Part shown: positions 1 through 7,283 of the stretch, piece after piece | Numbering within the stretch: position 1 is the first letter of the stretch | Layout of the letters: every line of letters starts with the position of its first letter | Source: a virus | Virus record (IMG/VR): IMGVR_UViG_3300043410_001478 | Coordinates: 1 to 26,278 of that record | Strand: one strand, 5' to 3' | Length of the DNA: 26,278 nucleotides | Position numbers and translations under genes: made by a program | Notes under the pieces: generated by a model | Database searches by the model: none | What the model was told of the DNA's origin: nothing | The model's input: the letters and a program-made list of their open reading frames with translations, nothing else

Positions 1-3000
1 AACGTGCAAAGCGCTGCATGAGCGCTGGCACGTTTTGCGCGAGGATCTCTTCTGCGAACTCGTAGGCCTTGTCAGGCGCAATCGTGCCCGTCGATGCCAT
101 GCGGATAAGGTAGGCCAGCTTGCGCTGGTCCATCTCACCTTCTTGGATCAAGTTGGCAACGTCGGCAGCGGTTTCGCCTACGCGGTCTTCTGGGCTCATC
201 CCAGCGCCGTTGACTGCGCCACCTTCTGCAAAGTTTACTTCTTCTGCGTTCAGCGTTGGCTCGGCTTCCTCAACCATGCCGCCCTCTGCCATATGAGGCA
301 TACCCTTGAGGATGTTCTCACGCATGGCCGAGGTGATTTGAATTACAGGAACATCAATTGAGTTCTCTGCAATCTTCTTCGCCATCGCAGCGCGAGCTTC
401 GGCTTCAGTGTCAAACATCAGACCCTTAGAATTGTAGTCTGAGCTTTTGACCATCCACTTACCCGAAACTGTCGCTGATGGATCGGTGATGTGCCAACCT
501 TCCTTGTTGATAGGAAGTTGGGTTTTCTCAATCTTCGCTTCAGGGTCCAGTTTCTTCAGCAACTTTTGCAACTGGGTTGGTACAATCTTGTCGTAGTAAC
601 CCTTCATGCCTTCGCCGCCAACAGAGAGGTCTTGGCCTTCAAGGTAATGAACAGGATTGCCAGACCCATATGTTTTAAGTTCAGTATCAAGAAGTTTTTT
701 CGCAACTTCTTTTCCAACTAAACCTTCCAGTTCATTTGGCTTTGTTGCTTTATCAACAACAAGTTGTCCATCCTTGTAAGCATATAATTTCCCAGTTTTA
801 GGGACATACTGAAGACTATCAATCTGCTTGCTCAAATCATATCGCTTGGCTTGCTCTACACCGGGCGTCCAAACAACACGATCATAACCGCCTTCAGCCG
901 CTTCTTTCAAAGCGCGCTTCAATGCAAGGTCTGTCCATGCAGCCGTGTTTGCGACGTAGGGGGCCGATGGAATTCCTTCCATACTTTTGAAGTACTTATC
1001 ATTCCATTCCAATAAGGTTTTAGCTTCATCAGGAGTAAGTATATTACTTTTCTCCCAATGTTTAATAAAGTCAGGAGGAACATTCCTCAATGCAACAGAG
1101 CCATCTTTTTCCTGCATAGCAACAGGAAGCAATTCTGCATTTGGTTGAATTTTATTTTTTAAGATTTCATCCACCGATGCTTGCAACTGTTTTGGTATCT
1201 CAGTTTTGAACCCAGCCTTTTTACCTTGTTGGCCCCAATCAGATTGGATTTCTTCAATGTGAAGAATCTTTTCACCGTTAGGACCAGTGCGGTCAGACAT
1301 GCGAAGATGTGCGAGGACATTCGGATCGTCCCGCCAATGGGCAGATTCAAACATAGGCTTGTTAGCTAAATGCTCAAAGTTCTTAACTCTTGCATGAGCA
1401 ATATCAGCTTCTCTTCTCAAAGCATTAACTTGCTCTTGAGGAATGTTTGATGTTCCTTCAAGCTCCGCAGCAAGAATATCATTATATGCTTTGGTGGCTT
1501 CTTTAGATCGCTGTTTAGCTGCTGCTAACTCTTCCAATGCTTCTTTGGTAGCTCCCGCACCTTTAGGAAGTTTCAACAACACCTCACGGTAGTTCTCACC
1601 ACCGGGGAGAGTGTATTGCTGAAACTTTGGAACATATTGGCTATCAATTCCAGCCCATTCACTCGTCACCATACTGCGCATTTCATCAATGTTTAGACGC
1701 TCGCCATCTGAGGTGAATGGTTCACCATAGACACGGCGGTATTCACGCTCAACTTGTTCATCAGAAAGTTTTGGATTGGTTGAAAGAACCTTTTCCTCAA
1801 CTTGCGGCATACGCTCACGGAAATACTGTGCAGCTTCTTCACGGGTCACAGATGGACGGCCAGCGAATGCTTCAGTAAAACCTTCCAATTCAGCAGGCTT
1901 CACGCCCTGCTTTGCGAGCATCGCAGCCATTTGCTCAGGCGTTCCCTTAGCCTGTGGCAATGCAAGCGCTGTTTCAGCGCCATGGCTATACAAGCCCATG
2001 TTGGTTAATTCACGCTCTGCAGCTTTCTCAACGACAGATTCTTTAGGCGCATTCTCTTCAAACCATTTCTTCACGCCTTCAACTGTAGGCTTTTCAAAGT
2101 CGGTCGAAGCAATGATGTCGCCTGTGTTTCGATCAGCCAACTCTACAAGCATTGGCTCGCCACGATAGGCCTTGTTGTGACCGCCAATAAGAGCTTTCAA
2201 CTGCTGATCAGTTGGAACATCAAATGATTCAAAACCAATGCCGGGTTTGTTGCGAATAGCATTGGTCTCATTCATGAAGCGCGTCATTGCATCTGTGCCA
2301 GATATACCTTCTGGCGCATCAATGATGTCTGATACTTCTCGATGATCGACGTTGCGCTCGCCCGCCATCCAATCGCGCTGACCTTCAACAGGTCGATTAA
2401 ACTCACCAACGCGTGCGTAATCATTTTGCACTTGATGGCGACCTGTGAAATCAAGCATTGAACCATCCGGCATAACATAGCCAGCTTCGCGGATGTCGCG
2501 TGTTTTTCCAAACACTTCAGCAGCCTTTGTCGCAAGATTGCTTGCTTCATGAACGGCTGCCTTTTCAGCACCCTTGATCACGGAGCGCGTTGCAGCGCCT
2601 GCGCCAAATGGCATTACAGCGCCAGTGGCCGCAACAGGCAGGATCTTCTCAAGCTGCTGCGCGATGTCGTCACGGCCTGCAGCTCGAGCTTCTGCAATCT
2701 TGTCCTTCAGCTCTGCGACGTCTTTGGCTGCGTAGAGATTGCCAACGCCGGGCAACATGCCACCGATGAACTCAGCGGGGTTTTCTTTGGCTGCTTCGTA
2801 CATATGGCTGCCGAGCTTGCCGACATCACTGGCCATCTGCGAGACAGGCGTCTCTGCGATATACTTGCCAGCCGTCTCAAGCGCCGGGCCTGTGCCTGCA
2901 GCAATGCCGCGTGCAGCGTCACCGACGCCTTCCCATGACGGACTGACAGCGCCCTGCTCTTCAGGCGGTACGATGTTGGCGCCGATGCGCCGAGCAGTAA

Positions 3001-3559
3001 CCGGGCCACCATCAGCGAAGCGCTTGTCATAACCAAAGAACGCGCCGGGCGAGCGCTGCGACGGATTATAGCTGACGCCGACATAGCCGCCGCCGTCTTC
3101 GCCGAAGCGCGCGGCGTTCACGCCATACTGCATGCCTTTCGGCGTATGCGTTGCTTTAGCACCGAAGTATGTGTCTGCGTCGAAAGGCTTGCCGCCAACG
3201 CCAACGCCATAGGCTGCAGGCGCGCCCTTAAAGGTTGGTTTCATGTAATGCGCCGACAGCGGGCCGACGCCGACGTTGCCACCGACCATCTGCACATCGC
3301 CAGCGACGCGATCGCCAGACGACACAAGCAGATTGCCGGATAGCGGGCCGTGCTGCGCGCCGACCATGCCGCTATAGCCGCTGCCTGCAACTGGATTGGC
3401 ACCAGCCATATGGCGAAGACCACCTATGCGCTCGTAAGCATCACCTGTGCGGATCTCGCGGCTGACGCGATTCATGCGCTGAGCTGCGCTCTCTTGCGGC
3501 TGCGCGTATGGGTCGAAGGCCGAAGGAACTGGCTCGAGCTTGAAATCATCAGGCGGCAT
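1..3559 (-). CDS. Large polyvalent phage protein, virion-associated (partial, C-terminus outside window)
   Basis: The reading frame is open from an ATG at 3559 to the left edge without a stop, about 1186 residues. The start overlaps the terminase stop by about 10 bases, so it belongs to the packaging operon. The N-terminus (about 60-180) is glycine-rich and beta-like. A module at about 360-410 has VMPDGSMLDFTG followed by DHREV. A second module spans about 760-1085: HIEEIQSDWGQQGKKAGF near 765-782, LALKRALKEAAEGGYDRVVW near 878-897, GGEGMKGYYDKI near 980, and ITSAMRENILKGMP near the end. These blocks recur in giant phage and conjugative-element polyvalent proteins, which are co-delivered with DNA. 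FADGG, MAEGG and FAEGG motifs sit near 180, 1089 and 1110. No catalytic function can be assigned. A structural, connector-linked or injected effector role is inferred from position. The EIQSDW region is much richer in A/T than the first 900 bases, which suggests mosaic origin. Confidence 0.85.
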   Translation of the reverse strand, partial: MPPDDFKLEPVPSAFDPYAQPQESAAQRMNRVSREIRTGDAYERIGGLRHMAGANPVAGSGYSGMVGAQHGPLSGNLLVSSGDRVAGDVQMVGGNVGVGPLSAHYMKPTFKGAPAAYGVGVGGKPFDADTYFGAKATHTPKGMQYGVNAARFGEDGGGYVGVSYNPSQRSPGAFFGYDKRFADGGPVTARRIGANIVPPEEQGAVSPSWEGVGDAARGIAAGTGPALETAGKYIAETPVSQMASDVGKLGSHMYEAAKENPAEFIGGMLPGVGNLYAAKDVAELKDKIAEARAAGRDDIAQQLEKILPVAATGAVMPFGAGAATRSVIKGAEKAAVHEASNLATKAAEVFGKTRDIREAGYVMPDGSMLDFTGRHQVQNDYARVGEFNRPVEGQRDWMAGERNVDHREVSDIIDAPEGISGTDAMTRFMNETNAIRNKPGIGFESFDVPTDQQLKALIGGHNKAYRGEPMLVELADRNTGDIIASTDFEKPTVEGVKKWFEENAPKESVVEKAAERELTNMGLYSHGAETALALPQAKGTPEQMAAMLAKQGVKPAELEGFTEAFAGRPSVTREEAAQYFRERMPQVEEKVLSTNPKLSDEQVEREYRRVYGEPFTSDGERLNIDEMRSMVTSEWAGIDSQYVPKFQQYTLPGGENYREVLLKLPKGAGATKEALEELAAAKQRSKEATKAYNDILAAELEGTSNIPQEQVNALRREADIAHARVKNFEHLANKPMFESAHWRDDPNVLAHLRMSDRTGPNGEKILHIEEIQSDWGQQGKKAGFKTEIPKQLQASVDEILKNKIQPNAELLPVAMQEKDGSVALRNVPPDFIKHWEKSNILTPDEAKTLLEWNDKYFKSMEGIPSAPYVANTAAWTDLALKRALKEAAEGGYDRVVWTPGVEQAKRYDLSKQIDSLQYVPKTGKLYAYKDGQLVVDKATKPNELEGLVGKEVAKKLLDTELKTYGSGNPVHYLEGQDLSVGGEGMKGYYDKIVPTQLQKLLKKLDPEAKIEKTQLPINKEGWHITDPSATVSGKWMVKSSDYNSKGLMFDTEAEARAAMAKKIAENSIDVPVIQITSAMRENILKGMPHMAEGGMVEEAEPTLNAEEVNFAEGGAVNGAGMSPEDRVGETAADVANLIQEGEMDQRKLAYLIRMASTGTIAPDKAYEFAEEILAQNVPALMQRFAR

Positions 3560-5009
3560 ATGGGTTCACCTTTGGCCGGTCGTCTCTGGCCCGTGGCTCT
3601 GGGGCCTCTGGGCGCGTGACGCGGATCATATCACGATCTGCGATGTAGCGAAGCCCCTGCACGCCGGCATCCATCATGTCGTCATGCGGGATCGAGCCGC
3701 TGCCCGAGAAGGTGCACATCTGCTCAATGAGCGGGTGCGCCCAGCTCACGAACTCACCGGGCACCTTGCTGCTCTCGGTGATCCACACGCGCCCGGCTGC
3801 GAATAGCGGCGAGATCGCGTGCAGGCGGTCGAGCTTGCCTGCGCGGCCGGGATTGTATGGGGCGGCGATGATGCCCTCACGGCCGAGCATCTGGCGCAGG
3901 CTAATGCCAGAGCCCTTGTCTTCGATCAGCAGCACGTCAGGCTTGCGGCCGCTGTCTTCCATGTAGCTGGGCCCGATCACGGGCTTGATCAGCGCCTTCT
4001 GACGCGGCGCGTACACCGCCTTCATTTCCTGCTTCACCCGGCGGATGAGATCGGGAAAGCCCAGCCGCTCTTGCCAGCAGTCGAGCAGGATGACGTCGCG
4101 TCGATCGGCGCGCGGGCTGAACACGCCCCAGACGACGCAGGCCGAATAGTCGGGGTCGCCCTTGGTGGTGTTGCCGGTCTCTTCGGTAAAAGCTGTGTCG
4201 AGCGACATGACCACGAACTCAAGCTCAGGCAGCTCGCCCTTCCATTGCTTGATCCACGAGCGGCGCACCACGCCCATTTCCTCGGGGTTGATGATCTCGG
4301 CGTGAATTTCCTGCCGGCCGATCGTCGTGCCTTCGTAGCGCAGGATCTGATCGCGGAAGGTTGGCGCGAGGTTGGCGAGGTTGTCGTAGGTCGAGGCGCG
4401 GGTGACGACGACGTCCTTGCCTTCGCGCTTCAGCAGGTTGCGGATGATGGTGTTAGGCTTGGGCGTGGTCGAGCAGATCAGCCGAGGCCGGGCGCCGAGG
4501 CGCATGCCAAACATGAGCAGGTCGAAGGCCTCGTCGGCATATTGCCACGCTGCCAGCTCGTCGAGCCATCCACCATGGAACTGGGGACCACGGAAGCGCT
4601 CGGGCTTCTCGGCCGTGATGCCTTTGATGGTCGAGCCGTTGACGAATTTCATCTCGACGTCCGACTTGTTGTAGGACGCGATCAGGTCACGCGGGATGAC
4701 GTTGAGCAGGCCGGATTCGCCTTCGAAGCACACGCCGATCAGGTCGCCATAGGTGGGGGCGGAGACGAGCCACCGGGTGTGGGGCTGCAGCGCTGCCCAG
4801 CTCCCGATCGTCTCGGCGGCTGTGCGGGTCTTCCCGGCGCCGCGCCCGGCGAGCAGCAGCCAGATGGTCCAGTCATCGCCGGCGGGCGGGATTTGATGTG
4901 GCAGGCGCTTGTTGAGCCAGCCGAGCTGCCAGTCAGCGACGAGCCGCTCTTGCGGACTCATGCGCTGCCAAGCATCAAGCAGTGCATCAGTTATCTTTTT
5001 TGCCGCCAT
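3549..5009 (-). CDS. terL: Terminase large subunit (DNA-packaging ATPase/nuclease)
   Basis: This is the motor and nuclease that pumps phage DNA into the prohead at the portal vertex and cuts the concatemer. The 486 residues are a normal full length. The N-terminal ATPase domain has Walker A GRGAGKT at 55-61 and Walker B GWLDEL with D150/E151, followed by a coupling-type STTPKP at 180-185. The C-terminal RNase H-like nuclease has acidic residues in MSLDTAF (D271), LLIEDKGSG (E363/D364) and HDDMMDA (D443/D444, D447). The ATG at 5009 lies inside the end of the small-subunit gene, overlapping by 23 bases, so the two are translationally coupled. The stop overlaps the start of the polyvalent protein gene. 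Both ATPase and nuclease residues look intact. Confidence 0.97.
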   Translation of the reverse strand: MAAKKITDALLDAWQRMSPQERLVADWQLGWLNKRLPHQIPPAGDDWTIWLLLAGRGAGKTRTAAETIGSWAALQPHTRWLVSAPTYGDLIGVCFEGESGLLNVIPRDLIASYNKSDVEMKFVNGSTIKGITAEKPERFRGPQFHGGWLDELAAWQYADEAFDLLMFGMRLGARPRLICSTTPKPNTIIRNLLKREGKDVVVTRASTYDNLANLAPTFRDQILRYEGTTIGRQEIHAEIINPEEMGVVRRSWIKQWKGELPELEFVVMSLDTAFTEETGNTTKGDPDYSACVVWGVFSPRADRRDVILLDCWQERLGFPDLIRRVKQEMKAVYAPRQKALIKPVIGPSYMEDSGRKPDVLLIEDKGSGISLRQMLGREGIIAAPYNPGRAGKLDRLHAISPLFAAGRVWITESSKVPGEFVSWAHPLIEQMCTFSGSGSIPHDDMMDAGVQGLRYIADRDMIRVTRPEAPEPRARDDRPKVNPYAA

Positions 5010-5418
5010 TGTTGGTCGCCTTTTCCGCCATGGCGATGAACGACATCAGCGCTTCGCTGGGGCCGCTGTTCACTTCGACCTTGGCCTCCAGCTCGATCTT
5101 GTCACCCCAGCGTTTGGGCGCGCGTTTGGCTGCGAGCCACTGCAGCGCGGCGAGGCGCACGCGATCGCCTTCGGCCGTCGCCTTGGTCGTGTTTTTGGCG
5201 ATCTCCGCGATCATGGCCGCGTCGTGATCGGCCAGCCCCTCGCGCGCGCGCGCGCACTGTGCGTCAAAAGCGGGATTATCCGCCATCCATCGGTAGACGG
5301 TAACGCGGCTTGGCATGTGGTCTGATTTGCAGATCTTGACGAGGTCTTCGCCCTCGATCATGCGCTCGCAGATCTCGTCTGCGATAGCCTGTGTGAACTT
5401 TGAAGGTCTGCCCGTCAT
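4987..5418 (-). CDS. terS: Terminase small subunit
   Basis: This is the DNA-recognition subunit of the packaging machine. It is 143 residues and opens with RPSKFTQAIADEICERM. A helix-turn-helix-like stretch follows (LVKICKSDHMPSRVTVYRWM, about 26-45), then a charged region with ALQWLAAKRAPKRWGDKIEL near 90-110. This layout is typical of phage small terminases with an N-terminal HTH and a helical oligomerisation part. The last 23 bases overlap terL. The SD upstream of the ATG is weak (AGGACAG). About 100 bases separate it from the GapR-like gene upstream, and I see no clear terminator there. Function comes from sequence pattern and direct linkage to terL. Confidence 0.9.
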   Translation of the reverse strand: MTGRPSKFTQAIADEICERMIEGEDLVKICKSDHMPSRVTVYRWMADNPAFDAQCARAREGLADHDAAMIAEIAKNTTKATAEGDRVRLAALQWLAAKRAPKRWGDKIELEAKVEVNSGPSEALMSFIAMAEKATNNGGKKDN

Positions 5419-5518
5419 GGCTGTCCTGCTATGTGATTGCCCGGCCTAGCGCTCGCCAACGAAGTGCGGGGTCGCGTCAAGCGCCAGACCGGGCTCTGTC
5501 CGAGGGGACGAGATTAAC

Positions 5519-5743
5519 TTATAGCGCCTGCATGTAAGTTGCAATCATGAGCTGCAGCTCTTCGCGTTCTGCCGGGGGCAGGCGCCGGAGCGCGATGACT
5601 TTGCGGATTATCTTTGGTTCGAAGCCTGAGTGCTTGGCCTCGGTGAGGACGTCTTTGATGTCGTCAGCAAGGGCTTTACGTTCTTCTTCGAGCCGCTCGA
5701 TGCGTTCGATGATGGATTTGAGCTGATTGTTTTCTGTGCGCAT
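5519..5743 (-). CDS. GapR-like (DUF2312/UPF0335) nucleoid-associated protein
   Basis: This 74-residue protein contains LKSIIERIERLEEERKAL, then DIKDVLTEAKHSGFEPKIIRKVIALRR, and ends ELQLMIATYMQAL. That is the full-length pattern of the DUF2312 family, whose founder GapR is an alphaproteobacterial chromosome-structuring protein. GapR clamps overtwisted DNA ahead of forks and RNA polymerase and stimulates type II topoisomerases. I chose the ATG at 5743 because a strong GGAGG lies seven bases upstream. A longer GTG start at 5803 would add 20 residues absent from the family. It lies between the HNH gene and terS in a leftward unit. A phage copy could handle positive supercoils during replication or transcription, or interfere with host GapR. 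The role is inferred; family membership is strong. Confidence 0.88.
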   Translation of the reverse strand: MRTENNQLKSIIERIERLEEERKALADDIKDVLTEAKHSGFEPKIIRKVIALRRLPPAEREELQLMIATYMQAL

Positions 5744-5835
5744 TGTATGACCTCCAGAATTGCTTGGGCCTGTTCCAAGCACCAACAGCACGGCTCTGCG
5801 CAAGGCTCGCCGGTCCCGAAAGAGCAGATCACCAT
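5608..5835 (-). CDS. Possible small Cys-rich protein overlapping the GapR-like gene
   Basis: A minus-strand frame opens at an ATG at 5835 (or 5853) just inside the end of the HNH gene. It begins MVICSFGTGEPCAEPCCWC and fills the 94-base gap before the GapR-like start, then overlaps that gene in another frame to 5608. The N-terminal 35 residues have five cysteines in a CxxxCCWC-type cluster and G/C-rich third positions like real genes here. The C-terminal half (Ser/Lys/Asn-rich) looks like a shadow of the GapR-like frame. No good SD is visible. It may be a real small metal-binding peptide or chance, and I do not recognise a family. Confidence 0.25.
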   Translation of the reverse strand: MVICSFGTGEPCAEPCCWCLEQAQAILEVIQCAQKTISSNPSSNASSGSKKNVKPLLTTSKTSSPRPSTQASNQR

Positions 5836-5837
5836 GG

Positions 5838-6326
5838 CTATGTCGCGCTGCATGGTTGTCTTTTAGCGCGATATGATGGGAACTTGGAAGGCCTTTTTTT
5901 CATGGTGATTTGACCTGTTTGGTCATATTCCTTTTTGGCCGCAAGGAAGGCATCTCGAGCCTCTTCGGGCGTATCAAACATGCCGAGATCGTAGATGACG
6001 CCATTGCGGGTTATGACTGCACGAGATTCACGCTTTCCAACAACAACGCCCAAATATTTTTTCTGGGTTTTTATGCGATTTTGGGCGTTCATGTGAACTG
6101 GAACGTCACGCAGATTTTCGAGATTATTGTTAGCTGGATTGCCATCAATATGGTCAATAACGTGCTCTGGGTCTTTGCCATAAGCAAGCTTCCAAACGAC
6201 CCTGTGAGCTGGGTATATGCCCCAGCCGGGGATAGTGACGTAGATGTATCCGTTGTGGTTTGGCTTGGCCGGGATTTGCACCTTTTCAAGCACTTCAATC
6301 GGCGGCAGCGGCTTTGGAATAGTCAT
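5838..6326 (-). CDS. HNH endonuclease with C-terminal AP2-like DNA-binding domain
   Basis: This 162-residue protein has an HNH nuclease core at about 40-84: AHRVVWKLAYG, then VIDHIDGNPANNNLENL with H59, N68 and later N80/N83. An AP2-like segment follows at about 92-135 (GVVVGKRESRAVI, then YDLGMFDTPEEARDAFLAAK). This is the usual plan of free-standing phage HNH homing endonucleases, which nick DNA site-specifically to spread themselves. Some HNH proteins encoded beside terminase genes instead assist packaging cleavage, so position leaves both options. The ATG at 6326 has a strong SD, AAGGAGG, eight bases upstream. A perfect dyad at 6339-6358 lies immediately upstream of that SD. Confidence 0.9.
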   Translation of the reverse strand: MTIPKPLPPIEVLEKVQIPAKPNHNGYIYVTIPGWGIYPAHRVVWKLAYGKDPEHVIDHIDGNPANNNLENLRDVPVHMNAQNRIKTQKKYLGVVVGKRESRAVITRNGVIYDLGMFDTPEEARDAFLAAKKEYDQTGQITMKKRPSKFPSYRAKRQPCSAT

Positions 6327-6338
6327 ACGAACCTCCTT

Positions 6339-6358
6339 GGCTATACCCTCTTATAGCC
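6339..6358. promoter_or_regulatory. Perfect inverted repeat overlapping a putative leftward -10 (operator candidate)
   Basis: Two 7-base arms, GGCTATA and TATAGCC, are perfectly complementary around a 6-base centre. Read leftward, the sequence contains TATAAG, a plausible -10. TTTGCA lies 16 bases upstream of it, inside the palindrome shared with the rightward promoter. A repressor bound here would block the HNH/GapR/terminase transcript. As RNA the arms could also form a leader hairpin just before the SD. The dyad is seen directly; its function is inferred. Confidence 0.5.
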
Positions 6359-6360
6359 TA

Positions 6361-6422
6361 AAAAATAATTTTGCAAAACATTGAAAAAAGTTCTTGTACC
6401 GAATCAAAAAATTCGTATGATG
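6361..6422 (+). promoter_or_regulatory. Early promoter repeat, copy 1, with GANTC in the spacer
   Basis: This 62-bp element is repeated at 7276-7337 with one mismatch. It contains the perfect palindrome TTTTGCAAAA (6369-6378), a -35-like CTTGTAC (TTGTAC 6394-6399), a 16-base spacer and a -10-like TATGAT (6416-6421). GAATC, a GANTC site, sits in the spacer at 6401-6405. Transcription would start near 6428, giving a short leader to the ATG at 6453. GANTC is the CcrM methylation site that GcrA reads at promoters in Alphaproteobacteria. Confidence 0.75.
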
Positions 6423-6452
6423 TTTCCTGTAACCCAGACCAAGGAGCCCAGC

Positions 6453-6650
6453 ATGACCGACCAGCCCACCCCCTCCATCGAGACCAAGGCCGTCACCTTC
6501 CGCAATTATGACGGCAAGGCCCATCGCGGCGTTATCATCAGCGGCACGCTCTTGGCCTGCTGCTCCTGCCCCGGCTCCCGCAACGGTCGCCTGACCAACG
6601 GCGCGAAGATCATCTGCGAAGGCCACGACAAGGCCAACTGCGGCAAGTAA
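6453..6650 (+). CDS. Small Cys-containing early protein, unknown
   Basis: This is a 65-residue protein, first of the rightward early genes. A TTG start further upstream (6381) lies inside the promoter, so I chose the ATG at 6453, which has AAGGAG six bases upstream. The middle is beta-like (AVTFRNYDGKAHRGVIISG). Then comes a cysteine group LLACCSCPGS and two later cysteines in IICEGHDKANC, which could bind zinc. I recognise no family. Being first after a strong promoter fits a host-takeover or regulatory peptide, but that is inference from position. A stable G/C hairpin follows the stop. Confidence 0.75.
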   Translation: MTDQPTPSIETKAVTFRNYDGKAHRGVIISGTLLACCSCPGSRNGRLTNGAKIICEGHDKANCGK

Positions 6651-6657
6651 CCCAACC

Positions 6658-6675
6658 GGGGGGCTGCGGCCCCCC
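6658..6675 (+). terminator. Intercistronic G/C hairpin with UGCG loop
   Basis: GGGGGGC and GCCCCCC pair as a perfect 7-bp stem around TGCG, a UNCG-type tetraloop closed by C-G. No T-run follows, so it is more likely a partial terminator, an RNA-processing or an mRNA-stabilising element than a classical intrinsic terminator. The next gene starts 20 bases downstream. Confidence 0.6.
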
Positions 6676-6695
6676 ACCAACCCAAGGAGACCAAC

Positions 6696-7025
6696 ATGAC
6701 CAAGGCAAAGCGCAACGACATCTTCCTCCTCGAGCACACCACGACGTGGACGGAGGCTAAGACGTTCAAGCAGAGCACCTCTTGCTATTACGTCCTCGCC
6801 AAGGCGACCAAGGTTGGCCGCGACGGCCTTGTGAAGGAATACACCCGCGCCCACAGCAGCTACACGGAGATCGTGGACAAGACCCGCGATCGTGTGCTGG
6901 TCATCAGCGACCCTGTCCTGCAAGGCGCAGCGCGCGACCTGTACGACACGCTGAAGGACGACTACTTCGGCGACATTGGCCGAGCGAAGAGCGCCATCCT
7001 CGACCGCGCAGAGGCCCTGCGCTAA
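6696..7025 (+). CDS. Early protein of unknown function, 109 residues
   Basis: The start is set by CCAAGGAGACCAAC directly before the ATG, the leader repeated through this region. The protein opens MTKAKRNDIFLLEHTTTW. It has a mixed beta/alpha composition, one cysteine (STSCYYVLAKATKV), and a helical C-terminal half with alternating charges (DPVLQGAARDLYDTLKDDYF, then RAKSAILDRAEALR). No catalytic motif, membrane segment or signal peptide is visible and I do not recognise the family. It sits between two hairpin-bearing gaps, so its transcript segment is flanked by stable stems. Confidence 0.8.
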   Translation: MTKAKRNDIFLLEHTTTWTEAKTFKQSTSCYYVLAKATKVGRDGLVKEYTRAHSSYTEIVDKTRDRVLVISDPVLQGAARDLYDTLKDDYFGDIGRAKSAILDRAEALR

Positions 7026-7032
7026 CCAACCC

Positions 7033-7053
7033 GGTGGGGGAAATACCCCCACC
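7033..7053 (+). terminator. Intercistronic G/C hairpin
   Basis: GGTGGGGG and CCCCCACC form a perfect 8-bp stem with loop AAATA, just after the stop at 7025. ATTTCCCTT follows rather than a clean T-run, so termination would be partial. It is one of four hairpins of the same style in the window. Confidence 0.6.
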
Positions 7054-7082
7054 TATTTCCCTTAATCCAAGGAGACCAGACC

Positions 7083-7283
7083 ATGACGACAGTAATCCGC
7101 TCCACCATTGCTGAAGACCGCCGCCGGATCTCTCAGGCGCGCATCCGCGAACTTGAAGCAGCCTTGCAGGAGGCGATGGATTTCATCGACCGATATGTCG
7201 ATGTGATCGACGGCCCTGACGGGCCAGAGCCCAACGAGGCCATGCAGGTCCACTGGCACCTAAATGACGTGCTCGAAAAATAA
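7083..7283 (+). CDS. Small helical early protein, unknown
   Basis: This 66-residue protein starts at an ATG preceded by CCAAGGAGACCAGACC. The N-terminal two thirds are one long charged helix (AEDRRRISQARIRELEAALQ, continuing into a Phe/Ile-rich stretch near 32-40), probably a coiled coil. An acidic, proline-containing tail ends LNDVLEK. The RIRELEAALQEA pattern resembles the ADRIEALEAAL segments of the gene family at 13.9-16 kb. The last codons overlap the second promoter repeat. Function unknown. Confidence 0.75.
   Translation: MTTVIRSTIAEDRRRISQARIRELEAALQEAMDFIDRYVDVIDGPDGPEPNEAMQVHWHLNDVLEK

Noticed and set aside
3819-5039. 406-codon plus-strand frame opposite the terminase gene
   Set aside because: It is a GC-rich antisense shadow of terL with no SD or recognisable domain; terL carries all motifs on the minus strand.
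6381-6452. Upstream TTG starts (6381 and likewise 7296) giving MKKVLVP-type N-termini for the first two promoter-proximal genes
   Set aside because: These starts lie within the promoter repeats, upstream of the predicted transcription start; the identical N-termini are only the repeated promoter translated. ATGs with AAGGAG lie downstream.
6351-7052. 233-codon minus-strand frame opposite the first early genes
   Set aside because: It runs through a promoter repeat, a G/C hairpin and two well-started plus-strand genes; low-complexity Gly/Ala/Val content is typical of antisense frames.
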